A stretch of 64,000 nt of DNA from Lelliottia amnigena (lineage in GTDB: Bacteria > Pseudomonadota > Gammaproteobacteria > Enterobacterales > Enterobacteriaceae): the NCBI GenBank assembly GCA_900635465.1, contig LR134135.1, positions 3,224,001 through 3,288,000 of the forward strand. The letters are read 5' to 3'. Positions 9,103 through 23,448 of this stretch are shown here, one piece after another; within the stretch, counting starts at the first letter, position 1, and the number at the start of each line of letters is the position of its first letter. The notes beneath the pieces were generated by a model. That model was not told the origin of the DNA. It was given only the letters and a program-made list of their open reading frames with translations, and did not search any database. The position numbers and the translations under genes are program-made.

Positions 9103-9308
9103 GCTTTTCTCCACCAGCGCTGCGCGAAGCGCGCAGATTACCCGATGTGCAAGCGCATAGCCATTATTTCGTTTAAAAGCCTGTGACTATTGTTCCTATT
9201 GAATAAAACGCATTGTCGTTTCAAACAAGCTCAATGATAATATGTAACATCTCGGAAACATTATCGGCATTATGCCGCTTTGTGCTACTGCTCTATCAGA
9301 GGTTAGTT

Positions 9309-9728
9309 ATGAATACCGTATGTGCCAACTGCCAGGCTCTTAATCGCATTCCGGAAGGCCGCATTGATGATGGAGCAAAATGTGGGCGTTGCGGTCATGA
9401 GCTTTTCGATGGCGACGTGATTAACGCCACGGGTGCAACGCTCGACAAACTGCTGAAAGACGATCTCCCTGTTGTCGTCGATTTCTGGGCACCCTGGTGT
9501 GGCCCGTGCCGTAACTTTGCGCCCATCTTTGAGGACGTAGCGGAAGAACGCAGCGGCAAAATGCGTTTTGTGAAAGTGAATACCGAAGCTGAACGCGAAC
9601 TCAGCGCGCGTTTTCGCATTCGCAGCATTCCGACTATCATGATTTTCAAAAATGGCGAAATGGTCGATATGCTTAATGGGGCCGTACCAAAGGTGCCTTT
9701 TGAAAGCTGGTTGAACGAATCGCTCTAA
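9309..9728 (+). CDS. trxC: Thioredoxin 2 (TrxC)
   Basis: 139 codons from ATG 9309 (MNTVCANCQ), the length of E. coli TrxC; the 32-codon upstream extension of the frame is not conserved. Two CxxC pairs (CANC, CGRC) in the first 35 residues make the zinc-binding module specific to TrxC. The thioredoxin domain has the active site WCGPC near residues 64-68 and the cis-proline motif IPTIMIF. It is a cytoplasmic disulfide reductase; in E. coli it is induced by OxyR. Confidence 0.95.
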   Translation: MNTVCANCQALNRIPEGRIDDGAKCGRCGHELFDGDVINATGATLDKLLKDDLPVVVDFWAPWCGPCRNFAPIFEDVAEERSGKMRFVKVNTEAERELSARFRIRSIPTIMIFKNGEMVDMLNGAVPKVPFESWLNESL

Positions 9729-9730
9729 CA

Positions 9731-9756
9731 TTCGCGGGGTGCATCTTGTGCCCCGC
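9731..9756 (+). terminator. inverted repeat after trxC
   Basis: GCGGGGTG and the complementary ending CCCCGC form a stem a few bases past the trxC stop. No T-run follows, so termination would be weak or Rho-assisted. Confidence 0.35.
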
Positions 9757-9797
9757 AGTTGGCTCTGCGAAAATGGCATTTTCCCTACGCCACTTCT

Positions 9798-10496
9798 ATG
9801 ACTGATAACGCCGTACTCCAATTACGCGCCGAACGCCTGGCGCGTGCGACCCGTCCTTTTCTTGCTCGTGGCAACCGCGTTCGTCGCTGCCAGCGTTGCT
9901 TGCTGCCCCTTAAACTCTGCCTGTGCGAAACGCTGGCTTCCAGCGACGCTAACAGCCGTTTTTGCCTGGTGATGTTTGATACTGAGCCCATGAAACCCAG
10001 CAATACTGGCCGATTGATTGCCGATATTCTCCCGAATACTGCTGCGTTCCAGTGGTCGCGAACCGATCCACCACAGGCACTGCTTGATCTGGTTGCAAAC
10101 CCAGATTATCAACCGATGGTGGTGTTTCCTGCCTCTTACGCAGGGCCTGACAGGAAGGTGATGTCAACGCCGGCGACGGGAAAGCCCCCTCTGTTCATTA
10201 TGCTGGATGGCACCTGGACCGAAGCGCGCAAAATGTTTCGCAAGAGCCCATATCTGGATGCACTCCCTGTGATCTCGGTCGATCTCTCCAGAGTGTCGGC
10301 CTACCGACTACGTGCAGCTCATGCTGAAGATCAATATTGCACGGCTGAAGTGGCTATCGCTCTGCTGGATCTGGCGGGCGATACCCTCGCTGCCAGCGCT
10401 TTGGGCAACCATTTTTCCTGTTTCCGTGAGCGTTATCTGGCAGGAAAACCCAATCGTTCGGGAAGCGTCACAGCAGAAGAGTCAGAAAGCGTTTAA
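9798..10496 (+). CDS. tapT: TapT (YfiP), tRNA-uridine aminocarboxypropyltransferase
   Basis: 232 codons from ATG 9798 (MTDNAVLQLRAERLAR), the K-12 YfiP length. It belongs to the DTW-domain family, which transfers the aminocarboxypropyl group of SAM to U47 of tRNA (acp3U). The N-terminal zinc-type cysteines appear in CQRCLLPLKLCLC (about residues 30-42), and the DTW-like motif is LDGTWTEARKM near residue 137. It precedes patZ by 35 bp on the same strand, suggesting co-transcription. Confidence 0.9.
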   Translation: MTDNAVLQLRAERLARATRPFLARGNRVRRCQRCLLPLKLCLCETLASSDANSRFCLVMFDTEPMKPSNTGRLIADILPNTAAFQWSRTDPPQALLDLVANPDYQPMVVFPASYAGPDRKVMSTPATGKPPLFIMLDGTWTEARKMFRKSPYLDALPVISVDLSRVSAYRLRAAHAEDQYCTAEVAIALLDLAGDTLAASALGNHFSCFRERYLAGKPNRSGSVTAEESESV

Positions 10497-10531
10497 AATC
10501 ATCAGGTCACTCGTGCTTTCAGGAGACTTGT

Positions 10532-13195
10532 ATGAGCCAGCGAGGGCTAGAAGCGCTACTCCGCCCTAAATCTATTGCCGTTATTGGCGCATCCATGAAA
10601 CCCGATCGCGCGGGATATTTAATGATGCGCAATCTGCTGGCCGGGGGCTTTAATGGTCCGGTGATGCCCGTTACGCCGGCATATAAAGCGGTTCAGGGTG
10701 TGCTTGCGTGGCCCGATGTTGCCAGTCTGCCGTTTGTACCCGACCTCGCTGTTCTGTGTACGCATGCCAAACGCAACATCACGTTGCTGGAAGCGTTGGG
10801 TGAGAAAGGCTGTAAAACCTGCATCATTCTCTCTTCCCCGCCTGAGCAGCAGGCAGAACTCCTGGCCTGTGCCAGCCGTTTTCAGATGCGCCTGCTGGGG
10901 CCAAACAGTTTGGGATTGCTGGCCCCCTGGCAGGGTTTAAACGCTAGCTTCTCTCCAGTCCCGATACGTAAAGGTAAGTTAGCCTTTATTTCTCAATCAG
11001 CAGCCGTATCTAACACGATTCTTGATTGGGCCCAGCAGCGTGAAATGGGGTTTTCGTATTTTATCGCACTGGGTGATAGCCTCGATATCGACGTGGATGA
11101 GCTGCTGGATTTCCTCGCGCGTGACAGTAAAACCAGCGCCATACTGCTGTATCTGGAACATTTAAGCGACGCGCGACGCTTTGTCTCCGCAGCCCGCAGT
11201 GCCGCGCGTAACAAACCTATTCTGGTCATTAAAAGCGGTCGTAGCCCGGCAGCGCAGCGTCTGCTCCACTCCCATTCAGGTATGGATCCTGCCTGGGACG
11301 CCGCCATTCAGCGCGCAGGTCTGCTGCGTGTGCAGGATACTCATGAGCTTTTCTCTGCCGTAGAGACGTTGAGCCATATGCGTCCATTGCGTGGTGAAAG
11401 GCTGATGATCATCAGCAATGGTGCCGCGCCCGCTGCATTGGCGCTGGATGAGCTGTGGTTACGCAATGGAAAATTGGCCACGTTGAGTGAAGAGATGCTT
11501 GGCAAATTACGTGAAGCATTTCCGGACAGCGTGACGCCGGGTAATCCGCTCGATCTGCGAGACGATGCCAGCAGCGAGCGCTATACCAAAGCCGTTTCAT
11601 TATTGCTGGATAGTCAAGACTTTGATGCGCTAATGGTGATCCACTCGCCTAGCGCCGCAGCCCCAGGCAGCGAAAGCGCCAGAGCGTTAATCGATGCTGT
11701 CAAAAATCATCCACGTGGAAAATACGTCACTCTGCTGACGAACTGGTGCGGTGAGTTTTCGTCGCAAGAAGCGCGGCGCTTATTCAGCGAGGCTGGGCTC
11801 CCGACGTACCGCACGCCAGAAGGGACGATTACGGCGTTTATGCATATGGTTGAGTATCGTCGTAACCAAAAACAACTGCGTGAAACGCCCGCGTTACCTG
11901 ACAATCTTACGGCAAACACGACAGCGGCTCATAATCTGTTACGTTCGGCAATCGAAGACGGTGCGCGTGCGCTTGATACTCATGAGGTCCAGCCGATCCT
12001 CGATGCCTATGGCATACACACTCTCTCGACCTGGATCGCCGGAGATAGCGCCGAGGCTGTGCACATTGCCGAACAGATTGGTTATCCCGTTGCATTGAAA
12101 CTCCGCTCCCCTGATATTCCGCATAAGTCGGATGTACAAGGGGTGATGCTTTACCTGCGCACCGCAGCGGAAGTGCAGCAGGCCGCTGAAGCAATTTTTG
12201 ATCGCGTCAAAATGGCCTGGCCCCAAGCCAGGGTTCATGGGCTACTGGTCCAAAGCATGGCTAATCGTGCCGGAGCGCAAGAACTGAGAGTCGTGGTCGA
12301 ACAGGATCCTGTATTTGGTCCGCTGATCATGTTGGGCGAAGGCGGCGTAGAGTGGCACCCGGAAGAACAGGCTGTCGTGGCATTGCCTCCGCTGAATATG
12401 AACCTGGCGCGCTATCTGGTGATTCAGGCTATCAAAAGTAAAAAAATCCGTGGACGCAGTGCGCTTCAGCCTCTGGATATTGCCGGGTTAAGCCAATTTT
12501 TAGTGCAAGTATCGAACCTGATTGTTGATTGTGCAGAAATCCAGCGATTAGATATTCATCCGCTTTTGGCTTCAGGTAACGAGTTTACGGCTCTGGATGT
12601 GACGCTGGATATCGCGCCATTTGATGGTGTCCGGGAGAATCGACTGGCCATCCGCCCTTATCCTTTGCACCAGGAAGAGTGGGTCGAGTTAAAAAGCGGG
12701 GAAAGCGTGCTCTTTCGCCCTATCCTCCCTGAAGACGAGCCGCAGCTACGAGTCTTTATCGGGCAGGTTACTAAAGAGGATTTGTATTATCGTTACTTTA
12801 GTGAGATCAGCGAATTTACCCACGAAGATTTAGCCAATATGACCCAGATCGACTACGATCGGGAAATGGCCTTTGTGGCCGTTCGTCATCATGATAGCGG
12901 CGATGAGATCCTGGGCGTGACGCGTGCGATCTCCGATCCTGACAATGTCGATGCGGAATTTGCGGTGCTCGTTCGGTCCGATCTGAAAGGACTCGGTCTG
13001 GGGCGGCAACTGTTAGAAAAACTGATCAGTTACACTCGCGATCACGGATTGCTGTGCCTGAATGGTATTACGATGCCCCATAACCGCGGCATGATTACCC
13101 TGGCGCGTAAACTCGGATTTGACGTAGATATTCAGTTGGACGAAGGGATTGTTGCTCTGTCGCTTAGTCTGACACCGGCGTTGAGTCGGAAGTAA
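10532..13195 (+). CDS. patZ: PatZ (Pka), protein lysine acetyltransferase
   Basis: 887 codons (E. coli 886). The N-terminal two-thirds resemble an ADP-forming acyl-CoA synthetase: a CoA-binding domain (about residues 10-100, AVIGASMKPDRAGY), succinyl-CoA-ligase-like domains, and an ATP-grasp-like region (about 490-700, GYPVALKLRSPDIPHKSD). The C-terminal GNAT domain (about 730-885) has the acetyl-CoA loop SDLKGLGLGRQLLEK. It acetylates lysines in metabolic enzymes and is activated by CRP in E. coli. The ribosome binding site is AGGAG before ATG 10532. Confidence 0.94.
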   Translation: MSQRGLEALLRPKSIAVIGASMKPDRAGYLMMRNLLAGGFNGPVMPVTPAYKAVQGVLAWPDVASLPFVPDLAVLCTHAKRNITLLEALGEKGCKTCIILSSPPEQQAELLACASRFQMRLLGPNSLGLLAPWQGLNASFSPVPIRKGKLAFISQSAAVSNTILDWAQQREMGFSYFIALGDSLDIDVDELLDFLARDSKTSAILLYLEHLSDARRFVSAARSAARNKPILVIKSGRSPAAQRLLHSHSGMDPAWDAAIQRAGLLRVQDTHELFSAVETLSHMRPLRGERLMIISNGAAPAALALDELWLRNGKLATLSEEMLGKLREAFPDSVTPGNPLDLRDDASSERYTKAVSLLLDSQDFDALMVIHSPSAAAPGSESARALIDAVKNHPRGKYVTLLTNWCGEFSSQEARRLFSEAGLPTYRTPEGTITAFMHMVEYRRNQKQLRETPALPDNLTANTTAAHNLLRSAIEDGARALDTHEVQPILDAYGIHTLSTWIAGDSAEAVHIAEQIGYPVALKLRSPDIPHKSDVQGVMLYLRTAAEVQQAAEAIFDRVKMAWPQARVHGLLVQSMANRAGAQELRVVVEQDPVFGPLIMLGEGGVEWHPEEQAVVALPPLNMNLARYLVIQAIKSKKIRGRSALQPLDIAGLSQFLVQVSNLIVDCAEIQRLDIHPLLASGNEFTALDVTLDIAPFDGVRENRLAIRPYPLHQEEWVELKSGESVLFRPILPEDEPQLRVFIGQVTKEDLYYRYFSEISEFTHEDLANMTQIDYDREMAFVAVRHHDSGDEILGVTRAISDPDNVDAEFAVLVRSDLKGLGLGRQLLEKLISYTRDHGLLCLNGITMPHNRGMITLARKLGFDVDIQLDEGIVALSLSLTPALSRK

Positions 13196-13304
13196 GGTAC
13201 TGGAAATGTTGACCACTTGGACTTTACTGGTGGTATCATTGTCCGCTTATGTTGTCTGCAGATGTCAGATAACCCTTCAATGAACAGAGAAGATACGCAC
13301 TGTG

Positions 13305-14660
13305 ATGTTGTCAAAATTTAAGCGCAATAAACATCAACAACACCTTGCTCAACTACCGAAGATTTCTCAGTCAGTTGATGATGTCGAGTTCTTTTATGCT
13401 CCCGCCCATTTTCGGGAGACACTTCTGGAAAAGATCGCGAGTGCCACTCAGCGTATTTGTATTGTGGCACTTTATCTTGAACAGGATGAAGGCGGACGTG
13501 CCATTTTAAGCGCAGTCTATGAGGCGAAACGTCAGCGCCCGGAACTTGACGTTCGCATACTAGTTGACTGGCATCGTGCACAACGAGGCCGGATTGGCGC
13601 TGCTGCATCAAACACCAATGCAGACTGGTACTGCCGCATGGCTCAGGAAAATCCAAGCGTAGACGTGCGTGTCTACGGCGTACCCGTCAATACTCGCGAA
13701 GCGCTTGGTGTTCTGCATTTTAAAGGCTTCATCATTGATGACTGCGTCCTTTATAGTGGCGCCAGCCTTAATGACGTTTATCTGCATCAGCTCGATAAAT
13801 ATCGTTATGATCGTTATCACCTTATTCGCAATAAACAGATGACGGATATTATGTTTAACTGGGTGGATCAAAACCTGGTACATGGCCGCGGCGTGAATCG
13901 CCTTGATGATCCTAATCGTCCAAAAAGTCCGGAAATTAAAAATGACGTCCGCCTTTTCCGTCAGGAATTACGCGATGCGGTTTATCATTTTCATGGCGAT
14001 GCAGATAATGAACAGCTTTCAGTTACGCCATTAGTCGGTTTGGGTAAATCCAGCCTGCTGAATAAGACCATCTATCATTTGATGCCCTGTACTGAACAAA
14101 AGCTGACTATCTGTACGCCGTATTTCAATTTACCCGCCATCCTGGTTCGTAACATCATCCAGCTACTGCGTGATGGTAAAAAAGTCGAAATTATCGTTGG
14201 CGATAAAACGGCAAATGATTTCTTTATCCCAGAAGATCAGCCATTTAAGATTATTGGTGCGCTACCCTATCTCTATGAAATTAACCTGCGCCGATTCCTG
14301 AGCCGTCTGCAATATTACGTCAATACCGATCAGCTCATCGTTCGTCTCTGGAAGGATGATGACAACAGCTATCATCTTAAAGGTATGTGGGTGGACGATA
14401 ACTGGATGCTTCTGACAGGGAATAATTTAAACCCACGAGCATGGCGTCTGGATCTTGAAAATGCGATCCTGATTCACGATCCACGGCATGAACTTTCTGC
14501 CCAACGTGAACGTGAACTCGAATTAATCCGTACTCATACACTCACTGTTCGCCACTATCGCGATCTTCAGAGTATTGCAGACTATCCGGTGAAAGTGCGT
14601 AAGCTTATCCGCCGTTTACGCCGGATACGTATTGATCGCTTAATTAGCCGCATTTTGTAA
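13305..14660 (+). CDS. pssA: Phosphatidylserine synthase
   Basis: 451 codons from ATG 13305 ([14 protein letters not shown]), matching E. coli PssA; a GTG one codon upstream is ignored. It is a type I, phospholipase D-like enzyme with two HxK motifs (HFKGFIIDD near residue 138 and HLKGMWVDD near 357). It makes phosphatidylserine from CDP-diacylglycerol and serine, the committed step to phosphatidylethanolamine. It is peripherally membrane- and ribosome-associated, which fits its basic C-terminus ([16 protein letters not shown]). Confidence 0.96.
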   Translation: MLSKFKRNKHQQHLAQLPKISQSVDDVEFFYAPAHFRETLLEKIASATQRICIVALYLEQDEGGRAILSAVYEAKRQRPELDVRILVDWHRAQRGRIGAAASNTNADWYCRMAQENPSVDVRVYGVPVNTREALGVLHFKGFIIDDCVLYSGASLNDVYLHQLDKYRYDRYHLIRNKQMTDIMFNWVDQNLVHGRGVNRLDDPNRPKSPEIKNDVRLFRQELRDAVYHFHGDADNEQLSVTPLVGLGKSSLLNKTIYHLMPCTEQKLTICTPYFNLPAILVRNIIQLLRDGKKVEIIVGDKTANDFFIPEDQPFKIIGALPYLYEINLRRFLSRLQYYVNTDQLIVRLWKDDDNSYHLKGMWVDDNWMLLTGNNLNPRAWRLDLENAILIHDPRHELSAQRERELELIRTHTLTVRHYRDLQSIADYPVKVRKLIRRLRRIRIDRLISRIL

Positions 14661-14667
14661 TGCCCAG

Positions 14668-14693
14668 GCCCTGTCATTGACAGGGCTTTTTTT
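14668..14693 (+). terminator. pssA terminator
   Basis: GCCCTGTC, loop ATT, GACAGGGC, then a run of seven Ts. It ends just before the ribosome binding site of yfiM. Confidence 0.9.
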
Positions 14694-14703
14694 GGAGTTA
14701 ACG

Positions 14704-15027
14704 ATGCGCATCCCTTTCCTGTGTACTCTTCTTTTACTTTCTGGCTGCAGCCATATGGCCAACGATCGCTGGCAGGGACAGGACAAAGCCCAGCATTTTA
14801 TAGCCTCTGCGATGCTTTCTGCAGCAGGAAACGAATACGCTCAGCATCAGGGTTATAGCCGTGATCGTAGCGCTTTTTACGGGCTTATGTTTTCAGTGAG
14901 TCTTGGCGCTACAAAAGAATTGTGGGATAGCCGGTCTGCTGGAAGCGGCTGGAGCTGGAAAGATTTTGCATGGGACATTGCCGGTGCTACGGCAGGTTAT
15001 TCATTATGGCAACTCGCTCATTATTGA
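14704..15027 (+). CDS. yfiM: YfiM, DUF2279-type lipoprotein
   Basis: 107 codons from ATG 14704 ([12 protein letters not shown]), the K-12 length; GGAG precedes the ATG. The signal peptide ends in the lipobox LLSGC, so the mature protein is a lipoprotein with Cys near residue 17. A glycine-rich segment ([10 protein letters not shown]...GSGWSWKD) is typical of the family, whose function is unknown. Confidence 0.9.
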   Translation: MRIPFLCTLLLLSGCSHMANDRWQGQDKAQHFIASAMLSAAGNEYAQHQGYSRDRSAFYGLMFSVSLGATKELWDSRSAGSGWSWKDFAWDIAGATAGYSLWQLAHY

Positions 15028-15195
15028 TGATGCCCATGCCCCTTCCCTTCTTTCGCACTAACTGTATCAACGAGTTGGCAAAATTCCAGAATATGAGATT
15101 GCCGATTTTATTGAGGCGTGGCTACAGACGCAGTAAACCTCTGGCCAACGTATCAGGCTGGCTTGTTTTCTGCGCAGCTCACCCAAAAAACACAA
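15028..15195 (+). other. yfiM-rrn spacer; possible C-terminal gene remnant
   Basis: In K-12 the alpha-ketoglutarate permease gene kgtP lies here; it is absent. A 24-codon frame ending KIPEYEIADFIEAWLQTQ and a TAA (about 15061-15137) follows an in-frame stop and has no start, so it could be the tail of a lost gene. I cannot identify its parent. Confidence 0.3.
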
Positions 15196-15230
15196 GCAAA
15201 AAACCCCGGGCCTTGCGGACCGGGGTTCTT
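15196..15230 (-). terminator. rRNA operon terminator
   Basis: On the minus strand, AACCCCGG, a loop (TCCGCAAGG), CCGGGGTT, then TTTTGC directly after the 5S gene. This is the usual intrinsic rrn terminator. Confidence 0.9.
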
Positions 15231-15238
15231 CTTTATTG

Positions 15239-15358
15239 ATGCCTGGCAGTTCCCTACTCTCACATGGGGAGACCCCACACTACCATCGGCGCTACGGCGT
15301 TTCACTTCTGAGTTCGGCATGGGGTCAGGTGGGACCACCGCGCTAAAGCCGCCAGGCA
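15239..15358 (-). rRNA. rrf: 5S ribosomal RNA
   Basis: 120 bases. The minus strand starts TGCCTGGCGGC and ends CTGCCAGGCAT, the paired ends of enterobacterial 5S, and carries the conserved CCGAACTCAGAAGTGAAACG loop. Confidence 0.97.
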
Positions 15359-15449
15359 AATTCTGTTATCAACATGCATCTCTGCACGTCAATTAATCTG
15401 TTATCAAGCTGAATATCGTCTCTTTCCGCCAAAACAGCTTCGGCGTTGT

Positions 15450-18360
<2,911 letters not shown>

Positions 18361-18493
18361 TCACAACCCGAAGATGTTTCGTAAAACACCCGCAGTGTTG
18401 CGAAAATTTGAGAGACTCGAACACACCGCTTATCTGCTCTTATTACGGAGAGCAGACACAGTGTGTCGTTTCAATTTTCAGCTTGATCCAGAT

Positions 18494-18505
18494 TTTTAAA
18501 GAGCA
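18494..18505 (-). promoter_or_regulatory. spacer boxA antitermination site
   Basis: Minus strand TGCTCTTTAAAA lies between tRNA-Glu and 23S, at the usual position of the second rrn boxA where the Nus/SuhB complex keeps transcription from terminating early. Confidence 0.85.
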
Positions 18506-18591
18506 AATATCTCAAACATGACTTACTGTTTACACAGTGCAATCAGTTTTGAGATACAGAGGTCGGCGACTTTCACTCACAAACCAGCAAG

Positions 18592-18667
18592 TGGCGTCCC
18601 CTAGGGGATTCGAACCCCTGTTACCGCCGTGAAAGGGCGGTGTCCTGGGCCTCTAGACGAAGGGGAC
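18592..18667 (-). tRNA. gltT/W/U/V type: tRNA-Glu (anticodon TTC)
   Basis: 76 bases including an encoded CCA. The minus strand begins GTCCCCTTCGTCTAGAGG; the anticodon stem-loop is CCGCCCTTTCACGGCGG with anticodon TTC, and the T-arm is GGGGTTCGAATCCCC. A single tRNA-Glu spacer is typical of the rrnG, rrnB, rrnC and rrnE type, and the flanking clpB and pssA/yfiM make this the rrnG position. Confidence 0.97.
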
Positions 18668-18751
18668 GTGTAAGTCTCAATCGCAAGACGCCTTGCTATT
18701 TACTTTTCATCAGACAATCTGTGTGGACACTACAAAGGCAGGTTCTTCAGG

Positions 18752-20291
<1,540 letters not shown>

Positions 20292-20424
20292 AAGTTTGAT
20301 GCTCTTGAATTAAACTTCGTAATGAATTACGTATGTTCACTCAGAGACTTGGTTATTCATTTAGCGTCCGAAGACGTTTAGAATCCATGTCACTTTGAGT
20401 GCCCACACAGATTGTCTGATAAAT

Positions 20425-20436
20425 TGTTAAAGAGCA
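20425..20436 (-). promoter_or_regulatory. leader boxA antitermination site
   Basis: Minus strand TGCTCTTTAACA lies between the rrn promoters and 16S, followed by the conserved leader that pairs with the 3' side for RNase III processing. Confidence 0.88.
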
Positions 20437-20474
20437 GTGCAACGCGGCTTTCGCTCACCGTTGCGAGGTCCCGT

Positions 20475-20502
20475 ATAATACGTTTTCCTCATTCAGAGTC
20501 AA
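20475..20502 (-). promoter_or_regulatory. rrn P2 promoter
   Basis: -35 TTGACT (20502-20497) and -10 TATTAT (20480-20475) with a 16-base spacer, as in E. coli rrn P2. Confidence 0.9.
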
Positions 20503-20594
20503 GCGTTTATTTTCGCTTTTCTCTGCCGGCGTTCATCGCTGAACCCCGCTGACCCGGCGGCTTGTGTTCCGTTGTTCCGTGTCAGTGGAGGCGC

Positions 20595-20622
20595 ATTATA
20601 GGGAGTTATTCTGAGGCCGCAA
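20595..20622 (-). promoter_or_regulatory. rrn P1 promoter with upstream AT-rich element
   Basis: -10 TATAAT (20600-20595) and a weak -35 TTGCGG (20622-20617), 16-base spacer, with a GC-rich discriminator (GCGCC) at the start site, the feature that gives ppGpp/DksA control. The A/T-rich stretch upstream (about 20625-20690) fits an UP element and Fis sites. Confidence 0.88.
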
Positions 20623-20705
20623 GTATAAAGTGAAAATTATTTTCCAAACGTCTATTTTCCAGGCAAATTGATTTTTAAATAAACAACCAAGCTCAATTTC
20701 CAAAC

Positions 20706-20733
20706 AAAAACGAGCCCCTAAGGGCTCGTTTTG
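20706..20733 (-). terminator. clpB terminator
   Basis: Minus strand CGAGCCC, loop TTAG, GGGCTCG followed by TTTTTG. It lies between the clpB stop and the rrn P1 upstream region. Confidence 0.9.
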
Positions 20734-20745
20734 CTGTTTCACGGC

Positions 20746-23319
20746 TTACTGTACTGCAACGATTCGGTCTTCGTTCACTTCCAGACGGATGATTTTCCCT
20801 GGCACCAGCTCCCCGGAAAGAAGCTGTTGTGCCAATGGGTTTTCAATCTGCTGCTGGATAGCCCGTTTCAAAGGTCGAGCACCATACACCGGATCGTAAC
20901 CATTTTCGCTTAGCAACTTCAGCGCATCGTCAGAGATGTGGATTTCATAGCCACGATCTTCAAGACGTTTATACAAACGCTGCAACTGGATCTGAGCAAT
21001 AGAAGCAATGTGTTTCTCACCCAGAGGGTGGAAGACCACAACTTCATCTATACGGTTAATGAATTCTGGACGGAAACTGTGGCTCACCACGCCCATCACC
21101 AGATCTTTCATATGGCCGTAATCAAGTTCGCCGAATCGTTCCTGAATCAAATCGGAACCCAGGTTCGAGGTCATAATGATAACCGTATTACGGAAATCGA
21201 CCGTTCTCCCCTGCCCATCCGTCAGTCGACCATCGTCCAATACCTGCAACAGGATATTGAAGACATCCGGATGTGCCTTTTCCACTTCATCCAGCAGGAT
21301 GACGGAATAAGGGCGACGACGCACAGCTTCTGTCAGATAACCGCCTTCTTCATAACCCACATATCCCGGAGGTGCCCCAACCAAGCGCGAGACGGAATGT
21401 TTCTCCATAAACTCCGACATATCGATACGCACCATCGCGTCATCGCTATCAAACATGAAGTTCGCCAGCGCTTTACACAGTTCCGTTTTACCCACACCCG
21501 TAGGTCCAAGGAACAGGAACGAACCAATAGGACGATTAGGATCAGACAATCCCGCGCGGCTACGGCGAATAGCATTCGATACCGCTTCGACAGCTTCATT
21601 CTGACCAATCACCCGATGATGCAGATCATGCTCCATACGCAGCAGTTTATCGCGTTCACCTTCGAGCATGCGGGCGACAGGAATGCCGGTCCAACGAGCC
21701 AGCACGTCGGCAATTTCGACATCGGTTACTTTGTTACGCAGCAGCCGCATCGTTTTACCTTCAGACTGCATGGCAAACTCGAGCTGTTTTTCCAGCTCAG
21801 GAATTTTGCCGTACTGCAGCTCTGACATTCGTCCCAGATCGCCTACGCGACGAGCCTGTTCGATTGCAATTTTCGCCTGCTCAAGCTCAGCCTTGATAGT
21901 CTGCGTTCCAGAAAGTGACGCTTTCTCCGCTTTCCACTCCTCTTCTAACTCGGAATACTGGCGTTCTTTGTCGTCCAGTTCCTCATTAAGCATATCAAGG
22001 CGTTTTTTACTCGCGTCATCTGACTCTTTCTTCAGCGCCTGCTGTTCCAGCTTAAGCTGAATGATTCGGCGATCCAGCCTGTCGAGCTCTTCCGGTTTCG
22101 AGTCTATCTGCATACGAATGCTGGATGCGGCTTCATCAATCAGGTCGATGGCTTTATCCGGCAGCTGTCTGTCGGCAATATAGCGGTGCGACAACGTTGC
22201 CGCCGCGACAATCGCCGGGTCAGTAATCTGCACATGATGGTGCAGCTCATAGCGCTCTTTCAGGCCACGCAGAATAGCAATGGTATCTTCAACTGTCGGC
22301 TCGGCGACAAATACCTTCTGGAAACGACGCTCAAGTGCTGCATCTTTTTCGATGTACTGACGGTACTCGTCAAGCGTGGTGGCACCCACGCAGTGCAATT
22401 CACCGCGTGCCAGAGCGGGTTTGAGCATATTGCCCGCATCCATGGCGCCATCGGCTTTACCTGCCCCGACCATTGTGTGCAGTTCATCTATAAACAGAAT
22501 GACATTGCCTTCCTGTTTCGACAGATCGTTCAGAACCCCTTTCAGACGCTCTTCAAACTCACCGCGGTATTTCGCACCGGCCACCAGCGACCCCATGTCC
22601 AGCGCTAAAACACGCCGACCTTTCAAGCCCTCTGGCACTTCACCGTTAACAATTCGCTGCGCCAAACCTTCGACGATGGCGGTTTTACCCACACCTGGCT
22701 CACCGATCAGCACCGGGTTATTTTTGGTGCGGCGTTGCAGCACCTGGATGGTTCGACGAATCTCTTCATCACGACCAATGACCGGATCGAGTTTGCCCTG
22801 CTCGGCACGTTCGGTCAGATCAATGGTAAATTTCTTCAAAGCCTGACGTTGGTCTTCGGCTCCCTGGTCATTCACGCTATCACCTCCACGCATTTGATCA
22901 ATTGCCTGACTCACGTTGGCGGTTGTGGCTCCGGCCGATTTCAACAGATCGGTCAGGGTGCCGCGTGATTCAAGCGCAGCCAGAACGAAGAGTTCTGACG
23001 AAATAAAGTTGTCCCCACGTTTTTGCGCCAGCTTGTCGCAAAGATTCAGTACACGCACCAGGTCCTGTGATGGCTGTACGTCACCACCGGTACCTTCTAC
23101 CTGCGGCAAACGACTCAGTGCCTGATCGATGGCTGTGCGTAACTGGCCAGCATTAATGCCAGCAGACGTGAGTAAAGGACGTATCGATCCCCCTTCCTGA
23201 TTCAGCAAGGCACTCATTAAATGAAGAGGTTCGATAAATTGGTTGTCGCGCCCCAGTGCGAGTGACTGGGCGTCGGCGAGAGCAAGCTGGAATTTATTGG
23301 TAAGACGATCCAGACGCAT
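20746..23319 (-). CDS. clpB: ClpB, protein disaggregase
   Basis: 857 codons from ATG 23319 ([14 protein letters not shown]), as in E. coli. It has an N-terminal ClpN repeat domain (1-145), a first AAA+ domain with [13 protein letters not shown] (about residue 205), the coiled-coil middle domain (about 410-525, rich in Glu/Lys), and a second AAA+ domain with [12 protein letters not shown] (about 605). With DnaK-DnaJ-GrpE it rescues aggregated proteins as a hexamer. An internal start gives the shorter ClpB isoform in E. coli. GGGAGGAG precedes the ATG, and a heat-shock promoter lies 40 bp upstream. Confidence 0.97.
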   Translation of the reverse strand: MRLDRLTNKFQLALADAQSLALGRDNQFIEPLHLMSALLNQEGGSIRPLLTSAGINAGQLRTAIDQALSRLPQVEGTGGDVQPSQDLVRVLNLCDKLAQKRGDNFISSELFVLAALESRGTLTDLLKSAGATTANVSQAIDQMRGGDSVNDQGAEDQRQALKKFTIDLTERAEQGKLDPVIGRDEEIRRTIQVLQRRTKNNPVLIGEPGVGKTAIVEGLAQRIVNGEVPEGLKGRRVLALDMGSLVAGAKYRGEFEERLKGVLNDLSKQEGNVILFIDELHTMVGAGKADGAMDAGNMLKPALARGELHCVGATTLDEYRQYIEKDAALERRFQKVFVAEPTVEDTIAILRGLKERYELHHHVQITDPAIVAAATLSHRYIADRQLPDKAIDLIDEAASSIRMQIDSKPEELDRLDRRIIQLKLEQQALKKESDDASKKRLDMLNEELDDKERQYSELEEEWKAEKASLSGTQTIKAELEQAKIAIEQARRVGDLGRMSELQYGKIPELEKQLEFAMQSEGKTMRLLRNKVTDVEIADVLARWTGIPVARMLEGERDKLLRMEHDLHHRVIGQNEAVEAVSNAIRRSRAGLSDPNRPIGSFLFLGPTGVGKTELCKALANFMFDSDDAMVRIDMSEFMEKHSVSRLVGAPPGYVGYEEGGYLTEAVRRRPYSVILLDEVEKAHPDVFNILLQVLDDGRLTDGQGRTVDFRNTVIIMTSNLGSDLIQERFGELDYGHMKDLVMGVVSHSFRPEFINRIDEVVVFHPLGEKHIASIAQIQLQRLYKRLEDRGYEIHISDDALKLLSENGYDPVYGARPLKRAIQQQIENPLAQQLLSGELVPGKIIRLEVNEDRIVAVQ

Positions 23320-23358
23320 AACTCCTCCCATAACAGGTCAAATTTGCTACTGGAGATT

Positions 23359-23386
23359 AAATGAGGTCATCCCTCAATTATTCAAG
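23359..23386 (-). promoter_or_regulatory. sigma-32 heat-shock promoter of clpB
   Basis: -35 CTTGAA (23386-23381), 14 bases, then CCTCATTT (23366-23359), close to the sigma-32 consensus CTTGAA-N13/14-CCCCAT-T and matching the known E. coli clpB promoter. Confidence 0.85.
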
Positions 23387-23448
23387 GTTAATGACCTGAA
23401 TTATGCGAAAAGAAAACGGCGCGTGCCGGATCGTCTTGATTCTCTAGG

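Noticed and set aside
8383..9186. 267-codon open frame on the plus strand
   Set aside because: It lies antisense to yfiF, which has clear homology and codon use. The translation has no family features.
20938..21825. 295-codon open frame on the plus strand
   Set aside because: It is antisense to clpB; no ribosome binding site and no protein family is evident.
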